Shown here piece after piece: positions 7,438 through 16,000 of a DNA stretch of 22,209 nt. A program made the translations under genes and the position numbers. The stretch covers positions 1 to 22,209 of the forward strand of contig CAYTFC010000051.1 in assembly GCA_964436955.1 (NCBI GenBank), read 5' to 3'. Source of the stretch: CAMFKD01 sp964436955. GTDB lineage: Bacteria; Chlamydiota; Chlamydiia; Chlamydiales; JAJFMA01. The first letter of the stretch is position 1. Every line of letters begins with the position of its first letter. The notes beneath the pieces are model-generated. The model had not been told where the DNA came from. It did no database searches and saw only the letters and a program-made list of their open reading frames with translations.

Positions 7438-8622
7438 CTAAAGAGTTAGAGTATACGTCTCTTGCTTCACTGCTTGCAGAAGAGCATTAACGCGATCGGT
7501 TTTTTCCCAGGTAAAGTCGGGATCTAGACGTCCAAAGTGCCCACCAAATGCCGTTTTACGATAAATGGGCCGACGAAGATCTAGCATATCAATAATCCCT
7601 TTAGGAGTAAGATCGAATACTAAAGGAATTGCACGGCTAATTAAATCCTCACTCACAGTTGAAGTACCAAAAGTATCAATTTTAATAGATACTGGTTGAG
7701 CCACTCCAATAGCGTAAGAAACTTGAACTTCGCAACGACGAGCAAGCTGGGAAGCCACAACATTTTTGGCAACGTAACGTGCAGCATAGCACGCAGAACG
7801 ATCTACCTTGGAAGGATCCTTTCCGGAGAAAGCACCGCCACCATGGCGTCCCATACCACCATAAGTATCAACCATTAACTTGCGACCAGTAAGACCGCAA
7901 TCAGCTTCAGGACCACCCACCACAAAACGACCAGTAGGATTGATATAATAGACGGTGTTCTCATCCAAAAATCTTGCGGGAATAACTGACCGAATAAGCG
8001 CTTTAATATCGGCTACAATTTTAGCATGGGTAACTTCAGGAGCGTGCATTGTAGATAAAACAACCGTATGCACACGTACAGGATTATGATCAGCATCGTA
8101 TTCAACAGTCACTTGACTCTTTCCATCAGGACGCAGGTAAGGCAGTTCGCCTTCGTCGCGCGCACGCTTGAGTTCCATCAGTAACTTGTGTGCCAACATA
8201 ATCGGGAGCGGCATTAGCTCGGCAGTGTCATTGCAGGCAAATCCAAACATGAGGCCTTGGTCGCCAGCACCTTGCTCTTTGAAAAGGCCTTCACCCTCAT
8301 TCACACCGACAGCGATGTCAGCGGATTGTTTGTTAATGCTTGAGATGATCCCACAGGATCGCGCATCGAAGCCAAGACGGCAGTCAGTATATCCAATTTC
8401 TTCGATAGTGCGACGCACAACATCGCGCATTTCAAAGCAAGCATTGGTAGTGATTTCCCCTGCGATAACAACCATACCGGAGCTAACAAGCGTCTCACAC
8501 GCTACTCTAGAATGGGGATCTTGAGCAAGACAAGCGTCTAGAACAGCGTCAGATATCTGATCTGCAACTTTGTCGGGATGGCCATCAGAAACGGATTCAG
8601 AAGTAAAAAGATAATGCGCCAT
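7438..8622 (-). CDS. metK: S-adenosylmethionine synthetase
   Basis: It makes S-adenosylmethionine from ATP and methionine, releasing phosphate and diphosphate, in the cytoplasm, and supplies all SAM-dependent methyl transfer. The protein has 394 residues, close to the usual 380-400. All family signatures are present: GHPDKVADQISDA (14-26, catalytic His15), the signature GAGDQGLMFGFA (118-129) and the P-loop-like GGGAFSGKDPSKVDRS (261-276). The N-terminal, central and C-terminal domains are all intact. Upstream is an 82-bp divergent region; no SAM riboswitch is visible there and it is too short for the common classes. Classical Chlamydia lacks this gene and imports SAM, so its presence would mark a less reduced organism if the lineage guess is right. 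Confidence 0.97.
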   Translation of the reverse strand: MAHYLFTSESVSDGHPDKVADQISDAVLDACLAQDPHSRVACETLVSSGMVVIAGEITTNACFEMRDVVRRTIEEIGYTDCRLGFDARSCGIISSINKQSADIAVGVNEGEGLFKEQGAGDQGLMFGFACNDTAELMPLPIMLAHKLLMELKRARDEGELPYLRPDGKSQVTVEYDADHNPVRVHTVVLSTMHAPEVTHAKIVADIKALIRSVIPARFLDENTVYYINPTGRFVVGGPEADCGLTGRKLMVDTYGGMGRHGGGAFSGKDPSKVDRSACYAARYVAKNVVASQLARRCEVQVSYAIGVAQPVSIKIDTFGTSTVSEDLISRAIPLVFDLTPKGIIDMLDLRRPIYRKTAFGGHFGRLDPDFTWEKTDRVNALLQAVKQETYTLTL

Positions 8623-8662
8623 TGTTTTTGCCCCACAGTAAAGGTTAAACGATGCATTTTAA

Positions 8663-8675
8663 ATCATTTTATGAT
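8663..8675. promoter_or_regulatory. Operator-like palindrome between metK and the divergent gene
   Basis: ATCAT-TTT-ATGAT is a perfect 5-bp inverted repeat in the middle of the 82-bp region (8623-8704) that must hold both divergent promoters. It overlaps a TATGAT hexamer (8670-8675) that could be a -10 for the plus-strand gene. In so short and AT-rich a stretch it may be chance. Confidence 0.25.
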
Positions 8676-8704
8676 ATTTTGCAAACCAAAATCGGGAATC
8701 ATAA

Positions 8705-9100
8705 ATGATTAAATATTTATTTTTTTTAGTATCGCTAATACCTTTCCAGGTTCATTGTGAGACGATAAAACTGTCCTTCACCGACCTGAGCCAAATGAAA
8801 GAAAGTCAATTTTCCAATTGGAATGGCAAGGTAGTATCGGTACGAGGCTTCTTATATCAATCTGATGAAGGAAAATGGATTCTTGCCAGCACCCCTAACC
8901 TAAAAACCTGTTGTGTTGGCAAAGGAACAAAGGCATTGTCACAAATTCAGGTGGAGGGTGACCTTGAAACCCCATCGGCTGGTCGAGCAGTCAATCTACA
9001 AGGCACATTCAAAGTAAATCCCAAGTATGATCAGCAAGGTCATTTGTTGGGCCTATACGAACTCAAAAACACCATTGCTTTGCCTTCGGCGCCAGGATAA
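8705..9100 (+). CDS. Small secreted OB-fold-like protein
   Basis: The protein has 131 residues. Residues 1-18 form a signal peptide (Lys3, hydrophobic core, ending near QVHC; the Cys is not in a canonical lipobox). The mature part looks like a small beta-barrel: NGKVVSVRGFLYQSDEGKW, then STPNLKTCCVGK, then a strand with VEGDL and a final VNLQGTF. This pattern (strand, turn, W, xxCCxGK, strand, GxF) is like the OB-fold domains of DUF3299-type or similar secreted proteins; I cannot name the exact family. The CC pair at about 61-62 might bind metal or form disulphides. The last 38 bases overlap the 3' end of murI on the opposite strand. SD GGGA lies 7 nt before the ATG. Confidence 0.65.
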   Translation: MIKYLFFLVSLIPFQVHCETIKLSFTDLSQMKESQFSNWNGKVVSVRGFLYQSDEGKWILASTPNLKTCCVGKGTKALSQIQVEGDLETPSAGRAVNLQGTFKVNPKYDQQGHLLGLYELKNTIALPSAPG

Positions 9101-9956
9101 ACTTATGTCCCTTCCTAGTTTCGAACAAGCCGCACCCTGTTAAAAAAATCTTGTCCTCACTGATGGAACTCCCCAGAATCGAACTTCCTACCTGTCTGAA
9201 ATGATGTGGGTCGTCAGATACAAGAAATCGATGCGAAGTTGAGCTAGTAATGGCCAGTTGTACAATCGCTTTTACAGCATCTGCACACACCCTCGCAGAA
9301 TCGATAATTGTTATATGTGGTCCAAGCACCGCTTGGATAACTTCACGTAACAACGGATAATGAGTACAACCAAGTATGACCGTATCCACTTGAGAGTCCT
9401 GTAAGGGTCGTAGATATTCCTCCACTATGAGAGTGGAAGCGCAGTGATTGATAAAGCCTTCCTCTACCAACGAGACAAATAAGGGACAGGCTATAGGATA
9501 CACAACCGCCCCTGCATGCCTCGCTTGAATGGCATTTTGGTATGCTCCAGAGTGGATCGTTCCGCGGGTTCCTAAAACAGCAATATGACCTGTTGCGGAG
9601 GCCTTAACTGCAGCCGCGACACCTGGCTCAATCACTCCAATCACTGGTATATCGATTGTTTCTATGAGACTTTCCAGCGCATACGCTGTAGCTGTATTGC
9701 AGGCGACTATAAGGGCTTTGATAGAGTGCTTTAAAAGATGCTGAGCGTTCTCAAGCGAAAAGCGAATAACAGTATCACGACTCTTGTTGCCGTAAGGAAC
9801 TCGTGCGGTATCGCCTAAATAAACAATACTTTCGTTTGGAAGCATGCGACAGATCTCACGCATAACCGTAAGACCTCCCACGCCGGAATCAAAAATGCCA
9901 ATAGGCAATTCGTTAGGATTCACTGGCTTGCGGGAGTTTAAGCTTTTGTCCAACAA
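9063..9956 (-). CDS. murI: Glutamate racemase
   Basis: It interconverts L- and D-glutamate in the cytoplasm, supplying D-Glu for the second residue of the peptidoglycan stem peptide. The two catalytic Cys are present: Cys86 in VACNTATA and Cys197 in GCTHYPLL. IGIFDSGVGGLTV (19-31) holds the general-base Asp23 and Ser24, and YLGDTARVPYG (46-56) is conserved. The length of 297 is slightly above the usual 260-285. The longest frame starts at a TTG (9956) inside the lysM gene, giving 44 bp of overlap. A GTG at 9923 (residue 12) overlaps the stop region of the upstream gene by only 11 bp and would give a more usual N-terminus. Neither has a good SD, so translational coupling to the preceding gene is likely. 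The C-terminus overlaps the opposing gene by 38 bp. Confidence 0.95.
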   Translation of the reverse strand: MLDKSLNSRKPVNPNELPIGIFDSGVGGLTVMREICRMLPNESIVYLGDTARVPYGNKSRDTVIRFSLENAQHLLKHSIKALIVACNTATAYALESLIETIDIPVIGVIEPGVAAAVKASATGHIAVLGTRGTIHSGAYQNAIQARHAGAVVYPIACPLFVSLVEEGFINHCASTLIVEEYLRPLQDSQVDTVILGCTHYPLLREVIQAVLGPHITIIDSARVCADAVKAIVQLAITSSTSHRFLVSDDPHHFRQVGSSILGSSISEDKIFLTGCGLFETRKGHKFILAPKAKQWCF

Positions 9957-10599
9957 TGATGCGGTCTGTGGCGAGGTTATTCACCTCTTTGAGTTTCCGG
10001 ATGGTTGTCTGATTTCGACGCGCGATTTTTTCTAACGTATCACCATCCACAACGCGGTAGATAGTGTCCGTCCCTTCTATTGATACAATTGGCTTATCGC
10101 CGGCAGGAAAAGCTTCCACAAGCGATTGCACAGCCACTTCCATGGACTTAAGGTTTTTCGTATGCTTATCGACAGTGTTTTCTAGCGTTTGCATACGACT
10201 ATGATATTGCTCTAAGAGCTCTTTAACAGTATTGGCGTATTGCTGAAGAAGCTGCAGATCTTGACCAAGCTGATCGTGATTAGCAGCGACGAAGGCAACC
10301 TTAGATTCAATAGTGCTGCCATGATTTTTGACAACCTCTTGAGTGAGTGACTGAAACCTATCGGTATTGTCCCTCACACCATCAATAATTTGCTCTTGGT
10401 TCTCTAAACGCTGCCGTAGCGTTCTGAGCTCTGCTTCTTGATTTGCTATCTGATGACGCAAATCGAGAAGCAGATCCCGCATAGGATCTTCCTGCTGCTG
10501 TGGTGGCTGTTCCACAGGCTTTCTGTTGCGCGAAAAAGGGGCGGCATCAAGTGTAGCGACACATACACTTGCAACAGCGACCAGGATCCAGCGATTCAT
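9913..10599 (-). CDS. Periplasmic coiled-coil protein with C-terminal LysM domain
   Basis: Residues 1-20 form a signal peptide (ATLDAA cleavage region). A Pro/Gln-rich linker (28-38) is followed by a long coiled coil (about 40-165; heptads with Leu/Ile and many Glu, Gln, Arg). A LysM domain follows at 180-223: YRVVDGDTLEKIARRNQTTI, then LKEVNNL and IIVGQKLKLP. LysM binds the glycan strands of peptidoglycan, so the protein should sit in the periplasm tied to the wall or septum. In Chlamydia a similar coiled-coil LysM protein follows pal in the genome (the CT601 position), and it is probably the orthologue. It starts 8 bp after pal with an AGAGG SD lying in the pal 3' end, and its end overlaps the murI start, so pal, lysM and murI form one unit. 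Confidence 0.88.
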   Translation of the reverse strand: MNRWILVAVASVCVATLDAAPFSRNRKPVEQPPQQQEDPMRDLLLDLRHQIANQEAELRTLRQRLENQEQIIDGVRDNTDRFQSLTQEVVKNHGSTIESKVAFVAANHDQLGQDLQLLQQYANTVKELLEQYHSRMQTLENTVDKHTKNLKSMEVAVQSLVEAFPAGDKPIVSIEGTDTIYRVVDGDTLEKIARRNQTTIRKLKEVNNLATDRIIVGQKLKLPQASES

Positions 10600-10607
10600 G
10601 ACAGCCT

Positions 10608-11321
10608 CTAGGGTTTATAGACCTTAAACTCTGCTCTGCGGTTTTTGGCATGGCCTTCTTCATGCTTGTCGAATACCAACAAACGCTCTTTACCATAGGA
10701 AATGGTAAAGACGTGGTCTTTATCAACACCTTCAGAAATCAACATATTGCGAACAGTATTGGCACGGCGTGAGCCCAGAGCTAGGTTATAGGCTTCGGGT
10801 CCACGTTCGTCACAATGACCTTCCACAGTAAGGTATACACTAGGATTCGCACGCATATAGCCCGCGATTCCATGAATTCTCTTTAAATTTTCGTCGCTCT
10901 TCACTTGGCTGCTGTCATATGCGAAGAGAATATTCTGAAAAGTAGAAGCTAACTTCGGATCCAAGCTAGGATCGAGGAAGGCATCAATGCTAGGTAGTCG
11001 ACTTCCAGGATCTCCAGGCATTTCGCGAGGCTGAGGAAACTCGACTTGATTCATTCCCATCGTCCCTTCAGGACTATCATCCTCAAGAGGAACGAATTGC
11101 CAGTAAGCATCATCATCTTCGTAACAGCAGAAATCTTCACGAGAGCACACCTGCCGCGAAGGTTCACAATTACCCGTCAGCGCACCAAAGCCTTTTCCGA
11201 AATACCGACCTGCAGTTTTTGTGTTGTCCCACATATCGCCGTCGGATCTACAGGCGCAGCTAGTAAGCGCTGTGGTGATGAAGATACATGAAATCCACGA
11301 CAGAAGACGAGAACAGTTCAT
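10608..11321 (-). CDS. pal: Peptidoglycan-associated lipoprotein Pal
   Basis: The protein has 237 residues from the ATG at 11321, chosen because GAGG (11329-11332) stands 7 nt upstream and because it begins a proper lipoprotein signal; a longer frame reaches 11357 without these. The lipobox is LTSC, with Cys22 as the lipidated residue. An OmpA-type domain occupies about 125-237: GHCDERGPEAYNLALGSRRA (168-187) holds the Asp and Arg that bind diaminopimelate. The protein anchors the outer membrane to the wall and pairs with TolB. The linker (23-115) is unusual: Cys24, 52, 59, 65 and 66 plus an acidic EDDDAYW stretch. Extra Cys fit the disulphide-rich envelope typical of Chlamydiae. It lies 75 bp downstream of tolB, in the same operon. 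Confidence 0.95.
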   Translation of the reverse strand: MNCSRLLSWISCIFITTALTSCACRSDGDMWDNTKTAGRYFGKGFGALTGNCEPSRQVCSREDFCCYEDDDAYWQFVPLEDDSPEGTMGMNQVEFPQPREMPGDPGSRLPSIDAFLDPSLDPKLASTFQNILFAYDSSQVKSDENLKRIHGIAGYMRANPSVYLTVEGHCDERGPEAYNLALGSRRANTVRNMLISEGVDKDHVFTISYGKERLLVFDKHEEGHAKNRRAEFKVYKP

Positions 11322-11328
11322 AGATGGG

Positions 11329-11332
11329 CCTC
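11329..11332 (-). promoter_or_regulatory. Shine-Dalgarno site that decides the pal start
   Basis: GAGG on the minus strand, 7 nt before the ATG at 11321. It supports the shorter Pal (237 residues, canonical lipoprotein signal) over the longer open frame beginning at 11357. Confidence 0.6.
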
Positions 11333-11396
11333 GGATGAATTGGTTATGACAAGGCATGCTAGCAAAACACGGACAATTGATAAAGCAATTTCCGGA

Positions 11397-12758
11397 TTAT
11401 GTCTTGGGTACACGCGGCTCCCAACTTGGAAAACGCTTCTCGCCTGTGCCAGCAAGGATCTTCACGGGTTTTTGGCGATGCAAGTCGATAAGAAATAACT
11501 CAGCATTCCCCACATCAGCAGTATTGTACACAAGGTGAAGACTATTGGGTGCCCAACTAGGATTTTCTTTATTTCCTGGACCGTTGGTAATTTGATATTC
11601 CTGCTTGGTGACCAGATCATAAATCCACAGTTGGCGCAGACCTTGAGTCTGGGAGCAAAACGCAATTTTAGTTCCATCAGGAGACCAAGATGGCGCTGTA
11701 CCATTGCGTGCTCGTGTACTCACGAGCGTAGGATGCAGGTCCTTTAAGCGCGCGCCTGCAGATGGAATATCCATCATATAGATTTGAGGAGAGCCCGCCT
11801 TGTCCGAGACAAAAGCAATGCGTGTCCCCTCAGGACTAAATGTTGGGCTACCTTGTGTCGCGGAACGCGCGGAAAACACTTGTTGCGGCTTACCAATCGC
11901 ACCTTGTTCAGGGCTAAAGGGCTGAATGAATAGATCTGGGTTTCCCGAAACATCGCTGATAAACGCAATTTGGTTTCGTTGACGAGATACTGCCGGCAAG
12001 AGTTGATTTCCACGAATATTGAGTATCTGCTGAGCGTCGCCATCCTTAAGGGATGCCAACATCACTTTGGGTGGACCCCAGCGATAGGTCACGTAAATCA
12101 TTTGTCGAGAAACCATGCCCGGAGCAGGAGGCACATAGGCCGGCGTCACGCAATAGGCTTTTTCGTGAGTAATTTGACGCGGCTCCGCACCATCATACCC
12201 CGCTTCCCAGACCTCCGAAATTTGCTTCCCATCGGCTGAAGCAGGAAGACGCCTTGTAAAAAGGATGCGAGTGCTGGCGATACCATCCGCACCAAAAAGC
12301 TCACGATGAATTGTGTCGGCCGCCTGATGAACGCGATGCCGATCTTCTTTCAGATCTCCGCTCAGAGCGATCTCGTTAAGATCTTTGATGACATGATTGC
12401 TAACCGAAAGAAGACGCAATGAAAGGTGATTAGCTTCAACGCGTGGAATGATAACATACATGACGTTGGCGGATCGCCAATCGCTTAAATAGCTCTCAGG
12501 ATCGTTATAGGTTTGTTCCGCCCAACGCTCTTTTTCTGAAGATTGATCTAAAAGTTGTGTGGAGCCATTATTGTCAAAGTCATAACGCAAAATTGTTTCT
12601 AGTTTTTTTAGGTAAGCGCGGTCAAACTCGGTATCCTGGCTGCTGATCTTCGCGATATAAAGCGGATGTAATTGGGTCGTAGTGGCAAGACGCACAACAA
12701 CTTCATCGTTTGCTTGTAACGAAGCGAATAGACATAGGAAAGCAAATAAATATCTCAT
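11397..12758 (-). CDS. tolB: Tol-Pal system protein TolB
   Basis: The protein has 453 residues. Residues 1-16 form a signal peptide (SLQA cleavage). The N-terminal TolB domain (about 20-155) is followed by a beta-propeller (about 160-450) of PD40/WD40-like blades: SPTFSPEGTRIAFVSDKAG, APSWSPDGTKIAFCSQTQG and NPSWAPNSLHLVYNTADVG are three successive examples. TolB works in the periplasm, moving between Pal and the TolA/Lpp partners during outer-membrane constriction. A strong SD (GGAGGGG) lies 5 nt before the ATG. It is the first gene of the unit tolB-pal-lysM-murI. tolQ, tolR and tolA are not next to it: the other side is the rhs gene, so the usual upstream part of the operon is missing here. 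Confidence 0.95.
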   Translation of the reverse strand: MRYLFAFLCLFASLQANDEVVVRLATTTQLHPLYIAKISSQDTEFDRAYLKKLETILRYDFDNNGSTQLLDQSSEKERWAEQTYNDPESYLSDWRSANVMYVIIPRVEANHLSLRLLSVSNHVIKDLNEIALSGDLKEDRHRVHQAADTIHRELFGADGIASTRILFTRRLPASADGKQISEVWEAGYDGAEPRQITHEKAYCVTPAYVPPAPGMVSRQMIYVTYRWGPPKVMLASLKDGDAQQILNIRGNQLLPAVSRQRNQIAFISDVSGNPDLFIQPFSPEQGAIGKPQQVFSARSATQGSPTFSPEGTRIAFVSDKAGSPQIYMMDIPSAGARLKDLHPTLVSTRARNGTAPSWSPDGTKIAFCSQTQGLRQLWIYDLVTKQEYQITNGPGNKENPSWAPNSLHLVYNTADVGNAELFLIDLHRQKPVKILAGTGEKRFPSWEPRVPKT

Positions 12759-13071
12759 GGGCCCCTCCAGGACAAGGTCAAAAGCACTTCAGAGACCTGC
12801 GGCAATAAACGCAATCTGATCCGCACGCCTACGAGTTCTCGGTAGTAAAATTTCCTTATTACATCAAGAACATCGCGCCACAATGTTACAGGCAGCCATC
12901 GAATCTAGCAACAGAAAGTCACAAGGGCTGCCGCTTCGCCTAAGCGGCATTAACAAAGGTTTTATTTTGATGACATTGTGATTCCACATCCAGATTATCA
13001 AAAATTAATTGCTAAAAATGGTCTTTTGAATTATGTCCTTTACAGAAAAACTGTAACCCAGACAAAAAAAT
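12759..13071. other. Divergent intergenic region between tolB and rhs
   Basis: These 313 bases should carry the promoters for tolB (minus) and rhs (plus). Candidates on the minus strand are TTGATG or TTGTGG with AT-rich hexamers 16-17 bp away; none is convincing. A short plus-strand frame crosses into rhs but looks spurious. The only clear structure is the hairpin at 12929-12949. Confidence 0.5.
12929..12949. repeat. Perfect 8-bp hairpin upstream of rhs
   Basis: TGCCGCTT (12929-12936), loop CGCCT, AAGCGGCA (12942-12949). The GC-rich stem in an AT-rich region stands 122 bp before rhs. No T-run follows directly on either strand, so it is not a standard terminator. It may be an RNA structure in the rhs leader, an operator or a genomic repeat. 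Confidence 0.5.
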
Positions 13072-16000
13072 ATGACTATTTTCCGTCTTTGCCTTTGGAT
13101 ATTCTCTGCTACGTATCTAACCACGCTTTCGGCTACACAGCTACAGCTTGTTTCTACCGAATCGGACCCCGATGCCTTTATCCAAAAGAGTGTCAATGTC
13201 ATCAATGGCGATTACTGTGAATCTGCTACAGACTTGGTCATTTCAGGACCAGATGCCATAGTGCTGCAGCGTTTTTATAGTACAAAAGACGTGATTACTG
13301 GAGCTGAAGCCGGCGGGTGGAGAATGCTGCCCCAAAGATTTCTGGTCATCGGAAAAGACGTTTCAGGAAGACCATGTAACATAGCCAACCAAGGATGGGC
13401 CTTTGCTCTTGTAGGAGAAAGGTCCGGAGGGATTCTGCCTTATCGTGGTTTGAGAAATGCAAACGGAACAAGCAACGATCCACTTAAAATCGATGCGTTA
13501 CGTGATGCGTCAGGTATGGTGAATACCTATGCGATTGAAATCAATGGACAAACCAACCATCAGAATAACAATCTTTATTGCAAAGGTGACACATCCGAGC
13601 TTGTCCTAGGTGATGGCACCAAACGCATCTATCAAAAAGTGGAGAAACTGCCGTCTCTGATACTTGGAGAAGAACTAACGCCAATAATGGCCGAACAAGT
13701 CATTGACCCGGAGTTTTTTCTTTTGGCCCAAGAAATCCTTCCGAGTGGAAACCAAATCCTGTTCTCCTATGACAATGAAGGACATCTCATAGCTATTGAA
13801 ACGAAGAATTGGAATTTAACAAAAACCTTCTCATGGCTTCATTTTACGTATGAGTTTCAAAAAGACGGCTGTCTAGTTCATGTCGAAACAAGCGACTCTC
13901 GAGAACTCACGTATCATTTATCATTAGAAAATAACGCCTATCAGCTAACCAAAGTAGAAGGTTCGCACTGCATACCAGTTTCGTATGACTATAATCAAAA
14001 TTTAGTCAAAAAGACGCTCCCAGAAGGCCGTTACATCGAAATCGAGTACCATGATGGCAAGGTCACATGCTTAAAAGGGCCTAATGCCGATTCTGGAGAA
14101 GCGGAAGTTTTTCATACGTTTTCCTATGAAGAACATCGTACCGATGTCTTTAATGCCTTCGGCTATAAAACTAGCTATTTCTATGACCAACGGTCTCAAC
14201 TTACCGCCATTCAATTGTACGATGATCAGAATAAGCTCCATCGTGTTGAACGGAAGTTCTGGGGGAAAACAAAATCTAGCGCCGGAAATTTACTAGCAAA
14301 GACTATTGAGGATGGAAACGGTCGTGTCTGGTCCTATCGCTCTCTTCAATACGACAAGTCAGGTAACATTTTAGAGGAACGACTCTATGGCAATTTAACA
14401 GGAGGCGAAGACATCGCCCTGCAGCTTTCTTCCGATGGCAAACTTCTTAATGCAGACGAATCAGAATGCCACATAAGAACCTTTGCCTACTCCACAGACG
14501 GTTTCAATCTATTAACTAAAACCGGAGATTGCAAAGGAAATCAAACTCTTTTTGTCTACAAACCAGGAACAAACCTCCTGACAAAAAAATTCATCTTGGA
14601 TCGCAAGGACATCAAAAAGCGTACATTCCACACTTATAATGACGATGGCGTTTGTATAAAAATTATTGAAGACGATGGCTCGCAAGAAGAAGAATCCAAA
14701 ATCTATGGCTGGAGCGTTACAGAAAGGCACATTAAAGAGATTAAACCCAAAACGTCCCTGCCAGGAGTAGGCCTTCCCGAAATCATCGAAGAAAAAGCGC
14801 TCGATCTACAGACAAAGCAAGTGACCCTGCTCAAAAAGCTCGTTAATCATTATGACGACCAATCTAATCTTCTCTCGTGCTGCACGTATGACGCAAATGG
14901 CCAGTATGCCTTCACCGAAAAGCGATCTTATAACTGTATAGGCCTGGTGACTTCACAAATAGACATTACAGGAAAGGAGGTTAATTACACCTACGATGGT
15001 GTGGGGAACCAACTTTCCTTATCGATTCCACAAGACAATATCATTATTAACACTATTTACGATTTCCATAATCGACCTACTGTAGTCACAAAAAAAACTG
15101 CTGACGACTATTATACCGTAGGCAATAGATACGATTCACTTGGCAGAAAAACAAGCTCTACAGACCGCTTTGGAAACTCTACGCACTATGAATATGATGC
15201 CTTCCATTATCTAACAAAGGTTGTGCATCCCCAGGTGATGGATGAACACAATCAAATCGTTCGCCCCACCTTTAACTATGTCTACGATGTGTTTGGAAAT
15301 GTTTCGACAATACAAGATCCCATGGGATTCACCACAAAAAAATCCTATAACTTGCGCGGAAACCCCACCAAAATCAATTACCCTGATGGATCTGTTGAAC
15401 TATTTAAATACGACGCAGAAGGCAGCCTACATCGTACCTTCAGCCGCGAAAAAATCATCACAGTCTATGAGTATGATTATTTGGGCAGATCCATTTACGA
15501 AGAAAGCTCTACACATGATGAAAAAGGTGGTTTCTCTTTTTTAAGGAGCAGAACTCATCGCTATAATGGCTTTCGATGTACTTATGAACAGGAATCTGAT
15601 TGCATCAAGCGCTATTACTTCGATCCATTTGGACGACTAGCATCATTTGTAGAGCATGAAAGCGGACTAGGTGAAAGAGGACCCGAATCTCGCTGCACTG
15701 AAATTGTATATAACCCGATTGGTCGCATCCATCAGAAAAAAGTTTGGTTTGACACAGGGCCGCAAGACTACGCTGTAGAGTGTTTTGAATATGATCTATC
15801 TGGAAATGTAGTTGAAAAAAGGATGGAGAATGCCCAGGGAAATGTTCTGCTTAGAAAGGGCTTTTCCTATAATTTTCAGGGCCAATGCACCGAAGAATAT
15901 ACCTTCGAAAACGGTAGAAAAACGTTTTTGATCAATACTTGCTATAACTCAGATGGAGAACCAACAGCCTATTTAGATGGCTGCAATGGAGAAACCAAAG

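Noticed and set aside
8168..8524. Plus-strand frame of 118 residues antisense to metK
   Set aside because: metK is certain on the other strand and the translation shows no family.
8623..8704. Possible SAM riboswitch before metK
   Set aside because: Only 82 bp of AT-rich divergent sequence; no conserved helices or core motifs of SAM-I/II/III seen.
11774..12239. Frames of about 89 residues on both strands inside tolB
   Set aside because: They overlap the TolB propeller repeats in other frames; no independent support.
12978..13220. 80-residue plus-strand frame overlapping the rhs start
   Set aside because: It begins at a GTG without SD, overlaps the rhs signal-peptide region in another frame and shows no domain or signal; most likely a shadow frame.
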